Assembly: GCA_017959195.1 (NCBI GenBank)
Contig: JAGDBE010000070.1
Span: 1-6,370, forward strand
From: Clostridia bacterium
Lineage (GTDB): Bacteria; Bacillota; Clostridia; Oscillospirales; CAG-382
DNA: 6,370 nt
Reading direction: 5' to 3'
Shown here: piece after piece, positions 1-6,127 of the stretch
How the letters are laid out: each line of letters opens with the position of its first letter
Position numbering within the stretch: the first letter of the stretch is position 1
The notes under the pieces: model-generated
What the model was told of the DNA's origin: nothing
The model's database searches: none
What the model saw: the letters and a program-made list of their open reading frames with translations, nothing else
Made by a program: the position numbers and the translations under genes

Positions 1-745
1 GAAGCAGCGTGGGGGATTTGATATTTTGAATCTCCGAAAGCGGTGTGTTTCCGAAAACGCGCTTCATGTTTTCGTAATTGTACGTGGTGTCGGAGTCTAT
101 TATTTTGAATCTTTCGGCAAACTGCTTTATTCTGCTTGTTTCGGGGAGAATTTTCAAATGCTCTTCAAATAAAAGCCAGCTGTCCATGGTAAATACGGTT
201 GTTCCGAAAAGCAGGGACGCTCTTTGAAACGCACTGTCGAGATTGCTTTTCGATATGTCCGCGCCTTTCGGTATGTGAATCTGTATTATCGACTGTCCTT
301 TTGAAACTGTCGCGGTTTTAAGCTTTTCGTCGTTAAAGTCAAAACGGCATAACTTGAACTGTATGCCGTAAATCTGGAATAACTCAAGCGCAGGCAGCAG
401 GCAGTTCCAGACGTAAACGGAATTTGTTTGAAGATAGGGAACGGCGTCGTCGTAAAAATCGCCGGGAATGCCGTATTTTTCATAATAAACCTTTGCTTTT
501 GCGTATAAATACTTAATTACTTCGGAAAATCCGCGTTCTTCGTCGATTGACGCTTTTGCAAACGCTTCTTTGAGCGGTGTGAAGAACTCGTCCTGCGGAT
601 AAAATCCGTCGGGCAGAAATCCTATGTCGTTGAATACGCCTTTTATGCCGAACGGCTTTTCCTTTTTAAGAGCAAGCGCAAAAAAATCGGTTTCGACGTT
701 TGTGTTTTTGAGCAGCTCGTAAATTTCGGGAGTAATTGATATCAC
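1..745 (-). CDS. GNAT-like acyltransferase family protein (partial, C-terminus beyond left edge)
   Basis: An open minus-strand frame of about 248 codons runs off the window edge. I recognise it by pattern as the two-domain family with an N-terminal helical region and a GNAT-like C-terminal fold (NAT_N/GNAT_C, formerly DUF5596). What can be seen, counting from the GTG at 745: an alpha-helical N-terminal half, then IQIHIPKGADIS at about 155-165, and SWLLFEEHLKILPETS at about 189-204 followed by a QFAERF stretch. This 'HIP...SWLL...LPE(T/S)S.I..F..RF' order is typical of the family. Family members are roughly 290-340 residues, so some 40-90 residues are missing here. The substrate is unknown; acyl transfer is inferred from the fold. 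The start is uncertain: GTG at 745 is the nearest standard start, but an excellent ribosome site overlaps it and instead suits an in-frame ATT at 736. It is the last visible gene of the operon, just after mnmG. Confidence 0.72.
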   Translation of the reverse strand, partial: MISITPEIYELLKNTNVETDFFALALKKEKPFGIKGVFNDIGFLPDGFYPQDEFFTPLKEAFAKASIDEERGFSEVIKYLYAKAKVYYEKYGIPGDFYDDAVPYLQTNSVYVWNCLLPALELFQIYGIQFKLCRFDFNDEKLKTATVSKGQSIIQIHIPKGADISKSNLDSAFQRASLLFGTTVFTMDSWLLFEEHLKILPETSRIKQFAERFKIIDSDTTYNYENMKRVFGNTPLSEIQNIKSPTLL

Positions 746-748
746 CTC
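741..748 (-). promoter_or_regulatory. Ribosome binding site of the acyltransferase gene
   Basis: The minus strand reads GAGGTGAT, complementary over all eight bases to the 16S anti-Shine-Dalgarno tail. It lies between the mnmG stop codon (754-756) and the acyltransferase frame. The GAGG core ends eight bases before an in-frame ATT at 736-734, an ideal spacing. The GTG at 745-743 is inside the site and cannot be served by it. No ATG, TTG or other GTG occurs in frame nearby, so the site argues for a non-canonical ATT start. Confidence 0.7.
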
Positions 749-753
749 ATATT

Positions 754-2628
754 TTAGTTGATTCCGAAATATATCATGAGAACCTGAATGTCGGCAGGGC
801 TTACGCCTGAAATGCGGGACGCTTGTCCGATGCTCGTCGGACGGTACTTTGAGAGCTTTTGCTTTGTTTCGGCGCGAATGCCTTTTATCGCATAGTAATC
901 GGTGTTTTCGGGAATTTTCTTGTTCTCAAGTTTTGTGAATTTCTCGGCTTCTCTCAACTGCCTGTTTATATAGCCCTCATATTTTATTTCTATCTCAACG
1001 GCTTCTTTTTCTTTATCGGTAAGGTCTTCCGGACGGTATGCGTCGACTTCTTTCAAGGCTTCGTAACTCAGCTCCGGGCGCTTTATAAGGTCGGCAAGCG
1101 GAATTCCCGTGTTTACCGGAGTCGATGCGTGCCCGTCAAGTATCTTGTTCAGCTTTTCCGACGGAGGAATGTGGGTGTTCTTTATTCTATCGACATCCGC
1201 GTCGATTTTTTCATATATCTTCTTGAAAGATTCGTACCTTTTTTCAGAAATAAGACCGAGCTTGTAACCGAGCGGAGTCAGTCGCCTGTCTGCGTTGTCC
1301 TGGCGGAGTAAAAGGCGGTATTCGCTTCTTGATGTCATTATTCTGTACGGCTCGTTGGTGCCCTTGGTTACGAGGTCGTCAATGAGCGTGCCGATATATG
1401 AGGAGTCGCGCGGCAGCGTGAACGGCTCTTGCCCTTTAACGTATAATGAAGCGTTTATTCCCGCAATAAGTCCCTGGGCGGCGGCTTCTTCGTACCCCGA
1501 AGTGCCGTTGAACTGTCCTGCTCCGAAAAGTCCGGGGAAGTCCTTGAATTCAAGACTCGGCTTCAAAGACAGAGGATCAGCGCAGTCGTATTCAATGGCA
1601 TAGCCTATACGCATAACGCGCGCGTTTTCAAGCCCTTTTATGCTGTGAAGCATTTCAAGCTGAACTTCTTCGGGAAGCGAGGAGCTGAAGCCCTGAAGAT
1701 ACATTTCCTTCGTGTCGCGTCCGAGCGGTTCAATAAAGAGCTGATGACGCGTTTTGTCGGCAAAGCGCATGACCTTGTCCTCTATGCTCGGACAGTATCT
1801 CGGACCTACGCCCATAATCATTCCCGAATAAAGAGGGGAGCGGTGAATGTTTTTCCTTATGATTTCGTGTGTTTTTTCATTTGTGTAAACGATATAACAT
1901 GGAATCGGGGAAAGATTTTCCTTGAAATTTTCTGTGTCTGCCGAAAAATGTTCGGGCCTTTCGTCTCCGTCCTGCCTTTCAAGCACGTCGTAATTTATGC
2001 TGTCTGCGTGTATGCGCACGGGAGTACCCGTCTTGAAGCGCATAAGCGGTATGCCGAGATTCTTTAAGGATTCCGATAAACTGCCGGCGGGGAACATTCC
2101 GTCGGGACCGCCGTCGTAGCTAACGTCGCCGACGATAATTCTGCCTTTTAAGTAGGTTCCCGTCGATATTATAACGGCTTTTGCAGTCCATACCGCGCCG
2201 AGCTTCGTTGTAACGAGCCAGTTTTTCCCATCGCGCTTTACGTCGGTTATTTCAGCTTGAATTAAAGAGAGATTTTCGGTGTTTTCAAGCTGTTTTTTCA
2301 TCAGAATTCTGTATTTTGCACGGTCCGCCTGCATTCTCAGTGAATGAACGGCAGGCCCTTTTCCGCGGTTTAAAATTCTGCTCTGCAGACATACCATATC
2401 CGCAATTTTTCCCATTTCTCCGCCCAGAGCGTCTATCTCGTAAACGAGATGGCCTTTTCCCGTTCCGCCTATAGACGGATTGCACGGCATGTTGCCGACG
2501 GCGTCGAGGTTTATCGAAAAAAGAGCGGTTTTCATGCCGAGGCGCGCGCTCGCAAGCGCGGCTTCAATGCCCGCGTGTCCTGCGCCGACGACTATAACGT
2601 CTGTTGTTTCGGATTTGTATTCTGTCAT
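754..2628 (-). CDS. mnmG: MnmG (GidA), tRNA 5-carboxymethylaminomethyluridine synthesis enzyme
   Basis: This is a complete 624-residue protein, the usual length for bacterial MnmG. With the GTPase MnmE it installs the aminomethyl/carboxymethylaminomethyl group on C5 of the wobble uridine (U34) of certain tRNAs, using FAD, NADH and a methylene-THF-derived carbon; it acts in the cytoplasm. Visible marks: the Rossmann FAD motif VGAGHAGIEAA (about 14-24), the signature PCNPSIGGTGKGH (48-60) whose C49 matches the conserved Cys47 of E. coli, GPRYCPSIEDK (275-285) with C279 matching Cys277, the second FAD segment LFGAGQFNGTSGYEEAAAQG (367-386), and the helical C-terminal MnmE/tRNA-binding domain ending in a short hydrophobic tail. 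The ATG at 2628 follows an AGGA site by eight bases. The gene starts 12 bases after the DUF2344 stop. The adjacent downstream gene is an acyltransferase rather than the rsmG often seen next to mnmG. No broken or missing key residue was seen. Confidence 0.98.
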   Translation of the reverse strand: MTEYKSETTDVIVVGAGHAGIEAALASARLGMKTALFSINLDAVGNMPCNPSIGGTGKGHLVYEIDALGGEMGKIADMVCLQSRILNRGKGPAVHSLRMQADRAKYRILMKKQLENTENLSLIQAEITDVKRDGKNWLVTTKLGAVWTAKAVIISTGTYLKGRIIVGDVSYDGGPDGMFPAGSLSESLKNLGIPLMRFKTGTPVRIHADSINYDVLERQDGDERPEHFSADTENFKENLSPIPCYIVYTNEKTHEIIRKNIHRSPLYSGMIMGVGPRYCPSIEDKVMRFADKTRHQLFIEPLGRDTKEMYLQGFSSSLPEEVQLEMLHSIKGLENARVMRIGYAIEYDCADPLSLKPSLEFKDFPGLFGAGQFNGTSGYEEAAAQGLIAGINASLYVKGQEPFTLPRDSSYIGTLIDDLVTKGTNEPYRIMTSRSEYRLLLRQDNADRRLTPLGYKLGLISEKRYESFKKIYEKIDADVDRIKNTHIPPSEKLNKILDGHASTPVNTGIPLADLIKRPELSYEALKEVDAYRPEDLTDKEKEAVEIEIKYEGYINRQLREAEKFTKLENKKIPENTDYYAIKGIRAETKQKLSKYRPTSIGQASRISGVSPADIQVLMIYFGIN

Positions 2629-2640
2629 TTTCGGTGTCCT

Positions 2641-3270
2641 TTATTCTTCAAAAATAATGTTTGTCCGCGTGGTTTTGTAGTCTTCGGGAAGACCTATTCC
2701 CGATGAATTTAGTGATTTAATAACGTATTCGGGGTTTAAGTTCATGCAGTCGTAAGCGGTGAGCGTAAGATCAATTATAAAAGACGAGCCATTGTTTTCG
2801 GCTTTTGAACAAACTATCATCGGTTTTATGTCGGTGAGCTTGTCGCCTGATTTGGAATGTTTCATTACAGGCGCAGGATTTTGGAGCGCAGCGTTCACTG
2901 CGTTTTCGTCTCCCGTGTAATCCTCAAACTCTACGCGGTAAACGGCGTATTTTATGTTCTTGATTTTTTTGCCCGGTTCCGATACCGATTTTATTTGAAT
3001 ATCGCTCGATAAACTGCTTTGCAGCTTTTCTTTGAATTCGCCGCAGTCGAAATCTTCCGTAAGCGAGACGTCTAATATTTCGTTTTCGCCCTCCATTCCG
3101 ACGGAAAGAGGAAGCCCGAACGCCATTTTAGGCCTCGGATTGTATCCTTCGGAATACTTTAGCGGAATGCCCGCGCGCTTCATCGCGCGGATAAAAGTGT
3201 GGGTGAGATCAAGGTGGGAAATGAATGCAAGACTTCCTTTTTTCGAAAAAACAATTCTGAAATCCGTCAT
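2641..3270 (-). CDS. DUF2344 / TIGR03936 radical SAM-linked protein
   Basis: This is a 209-residue protein of the DUF2344 family, which is found beside or fused to the TIGR03960 radical SAM proteins. The N-terminus carries the family pattern: RIVFSKKGSLAFISHLDLTH (5-24), then RAMKRAGIPLKYSEGYNPRP (28-47) and MAFGLPLSVGMEGENEILDV (49-68). The molecular function is not established; it presumably works with the radical SAM protein upstream, perhaps on substrate or RNA binding (inference). The frame stays open upstream to an ATG at 3453, but that extension lies inside the upstream gene and has no family similarity. The ATG at 3270 is chosen because AAAGGAGGG (3277-3285) sits seven bases before it and the family match begins there. 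Only two bases separate it from the upstream stop, so translational coupling is likely. mnmG follows after 12 bases. Confidence 0.93.
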   Translation of the reverse strand: MTDFRIVFSKKGSLAFISHLDLTHTFIRAMKRAGIPLKYSEGYNPRPKMAFGLPLSVGMEGENEILDVSLTEDFDCGEFKEKLQSSLSSDIQIKSVSEPGKKIKNIKYAVYRVEFEDYTGDENAVNAALQNPAPVMKHSKSGDKLTDIKPMIVCSKAENNGSSFIIDLTLTAYDCMNLNPEYVIKSLNSSGIGLPEDYKTTRTNIIFEE

Positions 3271-3272
3271 AT

Positions 3273-5156
3273 TTAACCCTCCTTTGCGGTTTTGGGGTTG
3301 ATGTCGCGCTTTAAGCAGAGAGACGCGCCGAATTTCGCGGCGCCGCACGCCGAACACTTGGTAAGACAGTCGGGAGTCGTAACCTCTTTGAGCGCCTTTT
3401 TCGCTTCGTCTATGAGGAATTTTTTGTTTACTCCGCATTCGATATGGTCCCACGGAAGTATCTCGTCAAAACCTATATTCCTTTCGGCATAGAACGACGG
3501 GTCGATATTTGCGTTTTCAAACGCCTTCATCCATAAATCGTACGAAAAATATTCGTCCCACGCGTCGAATTTCATGCCGAGTTTGTTTGCTTCGATAAGG
3601 GCTTTTGAAAGCCGCCTGTCGCCGCGCGCAAATACCGCTTCAATGCGCGAAACTTTCGCTTCGTGCCAGTTGTAGCGGATTTTTCTCGTAGTAATGCAGT
3701 CTTTTAAGTGTATCTGCTTTCTCGTAAGCTCGTCAAGAGAATTTTGTCCGAACCACTGAAAAGGCGTGTGCGCTTTCGGAACGAGGCACGCAACGGAAAT
3801 GGTAACTTCAATGCTTTTTCCTTTCGGACGGTTGGGATTTTCATAGTATACGTTGACTATCTGCTGACCGAGATTTGCGATTCCCGCAACGTCGTCATCC
3901 GTTTCGGTGGGAAGACCGAGCATAAAGTATAATTTGACGTTTGTTCTTCCTGTTGAAAACGCGTTTCTGCAGCCGTCAAGAATTTCTTCCGTCGTAAGAT
4001 TCTTGTTTATAACGTCTCTTAGGCGCTGTGTGCCCGCTTCGGGCGCAAAAGTGAGTCCCGATTTGCGTACGCCCTGCACCTTTTCCATAATTTTAGCTTC
4101 GAAACTGTCAATTCTCATAGACGGCAGGGAAATTCCTATTTTTTCGTTGTCCGTCCATTCTTTGAGCGAGTCAACTAGCTCCATGAGGCACGGATAATCG
4201 CTTATGCTCAAAGAGGTAAGCGAGATTTCCTCGTATCCCGAAGACTTGAACAGCGAATACGCCTGGCGGTTTAAAGTTTCGGGAGACTTTGCACGGTACG
4301 GCCTGTAAATTATGCCCGCCTGGCAGAATCTGCATCCTCTCATGCAGCCGCGCGCGCATTCAAGCATAATTCTGTCGTGAACCGTTTCGGTGAACGGAAC
4401 GGGCGCTTTTTCGGGAAAGCGTGCGCCGTCAAAATCTTTAATACAGCGTTTTTCGACAACAGACGGAACGTCGGGGTATTTCGGCTCGACTTTTGAAATC
4501 TCACCGCTTTCCGAGTATTCAACGTTGTAAAGAGATGGCACGTAACAGCCCTTGACGTGCGACACTTCGCGCAAGAATTCCGCTCTGTCGAATTTATCGT
4601 GCGTCTTTTTGTAGTCTATATAACACCTTACCGCCTCAACAAGTCCTTCTTCGCCTTCTCCAATGCTGAAAACGTCGAAGAAATCCGCTACCGGCTCGGG
4701 ATTGTACGAACACGGACCGCCGCCGATTACTATCGGGTGGTCGTTTGTCCTTTCGGATGAAAGAAGCGGAATTTTAGCAAGAGAAAGCACGTAAAGCACG
4801 TTTGTGTAAGACATCTCGTATTGCAGGGTAAAGCCGAGAAAATCAAAGTCGGACAGTGCGTCTCCGCTTTCGTGGGCGTATAAGGGAATGTCCTTTTCTT
4901 TTAAAAGGTCGCCCATGTCTGGCCAGGGCGCGTACGCCCTTTCGCACCAGATGTCTTCTTCGGCGTTGAGACAGTCGTACAGAATTTTAATTCCGAGGTT
5001 TGACATTCCGATTTCGTAAGTATCGGGAAAGCAGAACGCAAATCTCGCGTTCATTTTCGACTTGTCTTTCAATATCTGATTAAGCTCGCCGCCTGTATAG
5101 CGCGCGGGCTTTGAAACTTTTTTCAAAAATCGGAAAGCTCGTTCTTTCGGAGTCAT
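3273..5156 (-). CDS. B12-binding-type radical SAM protein, TIGR03960 family
   Basis: A complete 627-residue protein. Order of parts: an N-terminal cobalamin-binding-like Rossmann domain (about 38-175, with EIGMSNLGIKILYDCLN, FDFLGFTLQYEMSYTN and IVIGGGPCSYNPEP), then a radical SAM core (about 258-480). The core has the [4Fe-4S] ligands in CMRGCRFC (C271, C275, C278, a CxxxCxxC pattern) and later barrel motifs LTFAPEAGTQRLRDVINKN and YFMLGLPTETDDDV. The C-terminal region ends in a cysteine cluster (C597, C601, C604, C614). The family binds SAM and makes a 5'-deoxyadenosyl radical; its substrate is not known to me. I see no DxHxxG cobalamin-ligand motif in the N-terminal domain, so real B12 binding is unproven. 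It is the first gene of the operon; ATG 5156 follows a GAGG site by eight bases. The 2-base gap to DUF2344 reflects the usual partnership, which is a fusion in some genomes. Confidence 0.93.
   Translation of the reverse strand: MTPKERAFRFLKKVSKPARYTGGELNQILKDKSKMNARFAFCFPDTYEIGMSNLGIKILYDCLNAEEDIWCERAYAPWPDMGDLLKEKDIPLYAHESGDALSDFDFLGFTLQYEMSYTNVLYVLSLAKIPLLSSERTNDHPIVIGGGPCSYNPEPVADFFDVFSIGEGEEGLVEAVRCYIDYKKTHDKFDRAEFLREVSHVKGCYVPSLYNVEYSESGEISKVEPKYPDVPSVVEKRCIKDFDGARFPEKAPVPFTETVHDRIMLECARGCMRGCRFCQAGIIYRPYRAKSPETLNRQAYSLFKSSGYEEISLTSLSISDYPCLMELVDSLKEWTDNEKIGISLPSMRIDSFEAKIMEKVQGVRKSGLTFAPEAGTQRLRDVINKNLTTEEILDGCRNAFSTGRTNVKLYFMLGLPTETDDDVAGIANLGQQIVNVYYENPNRPKGKSIEVTISVACLVPKAHTPFQWFGQNSLDELTRKQIHLKDCITTRKIRYNWHEAKVSRIEAVFARGDRRLSKALIEANKLGMKFDAWDEYFSYDLWMKAFENANIDPSFYAERNIGFDEILPWDHIECGVNKKFLIDEAKKALKEVTTPDCLTKCSACGAAKFGASLCLKRDINPKTAKEG
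3277..3285 (-). promoter_or_regulatory. Ribosome binding site fixing the DUF2344 start
   Basis: The minus strand reads AAAGGAGGG. GGAGG ends seven bases before the ATG at 3270. The site lies within the last codons of the upstream radical SAM gene, the classic arrangement for coupled translation, and it rules out the much longer start at 3453. Confidence 0.88.
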
Positions 5157-5193
5157 TTTATCAACCTCTGATAAACATATTTATACAAAATAT

Positions 5194-5222
5194 ATAATAT
5201 CAAAAATTTCACGATTTGTAAA
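5194..5222 (-). promoter_or_regulatory. Promoter of the minus-strand radical SAM-DUF2344-mnmG operon
   Basis: On the minus strand, -35 TTTACA (5222-5217) and -10 TATTAT (5199-5194) are separated by exactly 17 bases. This fits a vegetative sigma-A promoter, with expected transcription start near 5187 and a leader of about 31 bases before the ATG at 5156. The region is very AT-rich, so other -10-like hexamers exist nearby (for example TATAAA further downstream), but none has as good a -35 partner. Confidence 0.7.
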
Positions 5223-5228
5223 GTGAAA
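5207..5228. repeat. Small inverted repeat in the divergent promoter region, possible operator
   Basis: TTTCAC (5207-5212) and GTGAAA (5223-5228) form a perfect 6-base inverted repeat with a 10-base gap. The gap contains the -35 hexamer of the minus-strand promoter, and the right arm is near the expected -35 position of the plus-strand ZIP gene. A dimeric regulator could bind here and affect both directions. Six-base arms in AT-rich DNA can occur by chance, and I do not recognise the motif as a known Zur, Fur or MntR box. Confidence 0.35.
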
Positions 5229-5248
5229 CAATAAAAATACCGCATGAA

Positions 5249-5254
5249 TATAAT
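5249..5254 (+). promoter_or_regulatory. Likely -10 box for the ZIP transporter gene
   Basis: A perfect TATAAT sits 35 bases before the ATG of the ZIP gene, which would put the transcription start near 5261. No good -35 hexamer is present at 16-18 bases upstream (the sequence there is about AAACAA), so the promoter may be weak or need an activator. Confidence 0.5.
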
Positions 5255-5264
5255 GTCATAAAAA

Positions 5265-5273
5265 AGGGAAGGA
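5265..5273 (+). promoter_or_regulatory. Ribosome binding site of the ZIP gene, unusually far from the ATG
   Basis: AGGGAAGGA is the only purine-rich site ahead of the gene. It ends 15 bases before the ATG at 5289, longer than usual, but six bases before an in-frame CTG at 5280. Either the spacing is poor or translation begins at CTG, which would add three residues. Confidence 0.5.
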
Positions 5274-5288
5274 AACAACCTGTTTGAT

Positions 5289-6044
5289 ATGACAAAAATT
5301 CTTGCGTTGCTTTTCGGCGTGCTTTTACCGTTTGCCGGAACGTCTCTGGGCGCCGCCGTTGTATATACTTTTCAAGGAAAAATAAATGAAAAAATGCAGA
5401 AAAACATGCTCGGCTTTGCGGGCGGAATAATGCTTGCCGCGTCGGTGTGGTCGCTATTACTTCCGTCGCTTGAACTGAGCGGGAAACTCGGAAAACTGTC
5501 TTTTTTACCCGCTTCTGTCGGACTTTTTTCGGGAAGCATATTCGTTTTGCTCATAAACAGATTTGCAAACGGAATTTCCGAAAATCAAAATTACGATATG
5601 CTTTTCTGGGCTGTAACGATACACAATATCCCCGAGGGGATGGCGGTAGGCGTCGTGCTTGCAGGAATGATGAGCGCAGGCGGAAAGGTAACCGGAGCTG
5701 AGGCGGTCTCTTTAATTGCGGGAATCGCTTTGCAGAATTTTCCCGAAGGCGCGATAATTTCCGCACCCCTTGCAATGAAAGGCGTGAAAAAAAGCAAGGC
5801 GTTTTTCGTGGGAAGCATGTCGGGCGCCGTTGAGCCGGTTTTTGCGCTTATAACTTTTTTTGCGGTGAGATTCGTCGAGCCGCTTCTGCCGTTTGTGCTC
5901 GCATTTGCGGCTGGCGCCATGATTTACGTCGTCGCCGACGAAATAATTCCCGATGCGAAAGAGTATGAGAGCGAAAGCGGCGCCGGCATGTGCGTTATAC
6001 TCGGATTTATGCTGATGATGATTCTCGACGTCGCGCTCGGTTAA
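5289..6044 (+). CDS. ZIP-family divalent metal transporter (GufA/BbZIP-like)
   Basis: A 251-residue integral membrane protein expected to move Zn2+ or similar divalent cations (Fe, Mn, Cd) into the cytoplasm. Eight hydrophobic segments can be drawn at about 4-28, 40-62, 72-92, 104-127, 140-163, 171-193, 199-220 and 233-250. The metal-site signatures are present: HNIPEG (112-117) in segment 4 and QNFPEG (149-154) in segment 5, with an acidic E182 in segment 6. By comparison with Bordetella BbZIP, H112, E116, Q149 and E153 would form site M1. The second site would have N150 where BbZIP has Asp. There is no long His-rich loop, as in other short GufA-type members. It stands alone: divergent from the radical SAM operon and closed by its own terminator. 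ATG 5289 is used here, though the ribosome site fits a CTG at 5280 better. Metal specificity cannot be read from sequence. Confidence 0.93.
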   Translation: MTKILALLFGVLLPFAGTSLGAAVVYTFQGKINEKMQKNMLGFAGGIMLAASVWSLLLPSLELSGKLGKLSFLPASVGLFSGSIFVLLINRFANGISENQNYDMLFWAVTIHNIPEGMAVGVVLAGMMSAGGKVTGAEAVSLIAGIALQNFPEGAIISAPLAMKGVKKSKAFFVGSMSGAVEPVFALITFFAVRFVEPLLPFVLAFAAGAMIYVVADEIIPDAKEYESESGAGMCVILGFMLMMILDVALG

Positions 6045-6047
6045 AAA

Positions 6048-6074
6048 GCACCGTGCAATAGCACGGTGTTTTTT
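6048..6074 (+). terminator. Intrinsic terminator after the ZIP gene
   Basis: CACCGTGC (6049-6056) pairs perfectly with GCACGGTG (6061-6068) around an AATA loop and is followed by six T (6069-6074). The A-run just before the stem could also pair with the T-run and give some function in the opposite direction. It begins a few bases after the ZIP stop codon and separates that gene from the T-box transcript. Confidence 0.95.
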
Positions 6075-6092
6075 AAAAATTGATATTACGTA

Positions 6093-6121
6093 TTGACAAT
6101 TAAAGAAAAATGTGCTATTAT
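6093..6121 (+). promoter_or_regulatory. Strong sigma-A-type promoter driving the T-box leader
   Basis: A perfect -35 TTGACA (6093-6098) and a -10 TATTAT (6116-6121) are 17 bases apart. TGC directly before the -10 makes it an extended -10 promoter as well. Transcription should start near 6128, a few bases ahead of T-box stem I. Confidence 0.93.
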
Positions 6122-6127
6122 ACATAC

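Noticed and set aside
286..483. A 65-codon minus-strand frame inside the acyltransferase gene
   Set aside because: It is out of frame with the conserved acyltransferase reading frame that is open across the whole region.
859..2067. Plus-strand open frames of 100-150 codons opposite mnmG
   Set aside because: They are antisense shadows of a fully conserved gene, with Cys/Phe/Arg-rich compositions and no recognisable domain or suitable ribosome site.
3271..3453. An N-terminal extension of the DUF2344 protein starting at an ATG at 3453
   Set aside because: It lies wholly inside the radical SAM gene in another frame, is rich in Arg/Lys without family similarity, and the perfect ribosome site at 3277-3285 marks the start at 3270.
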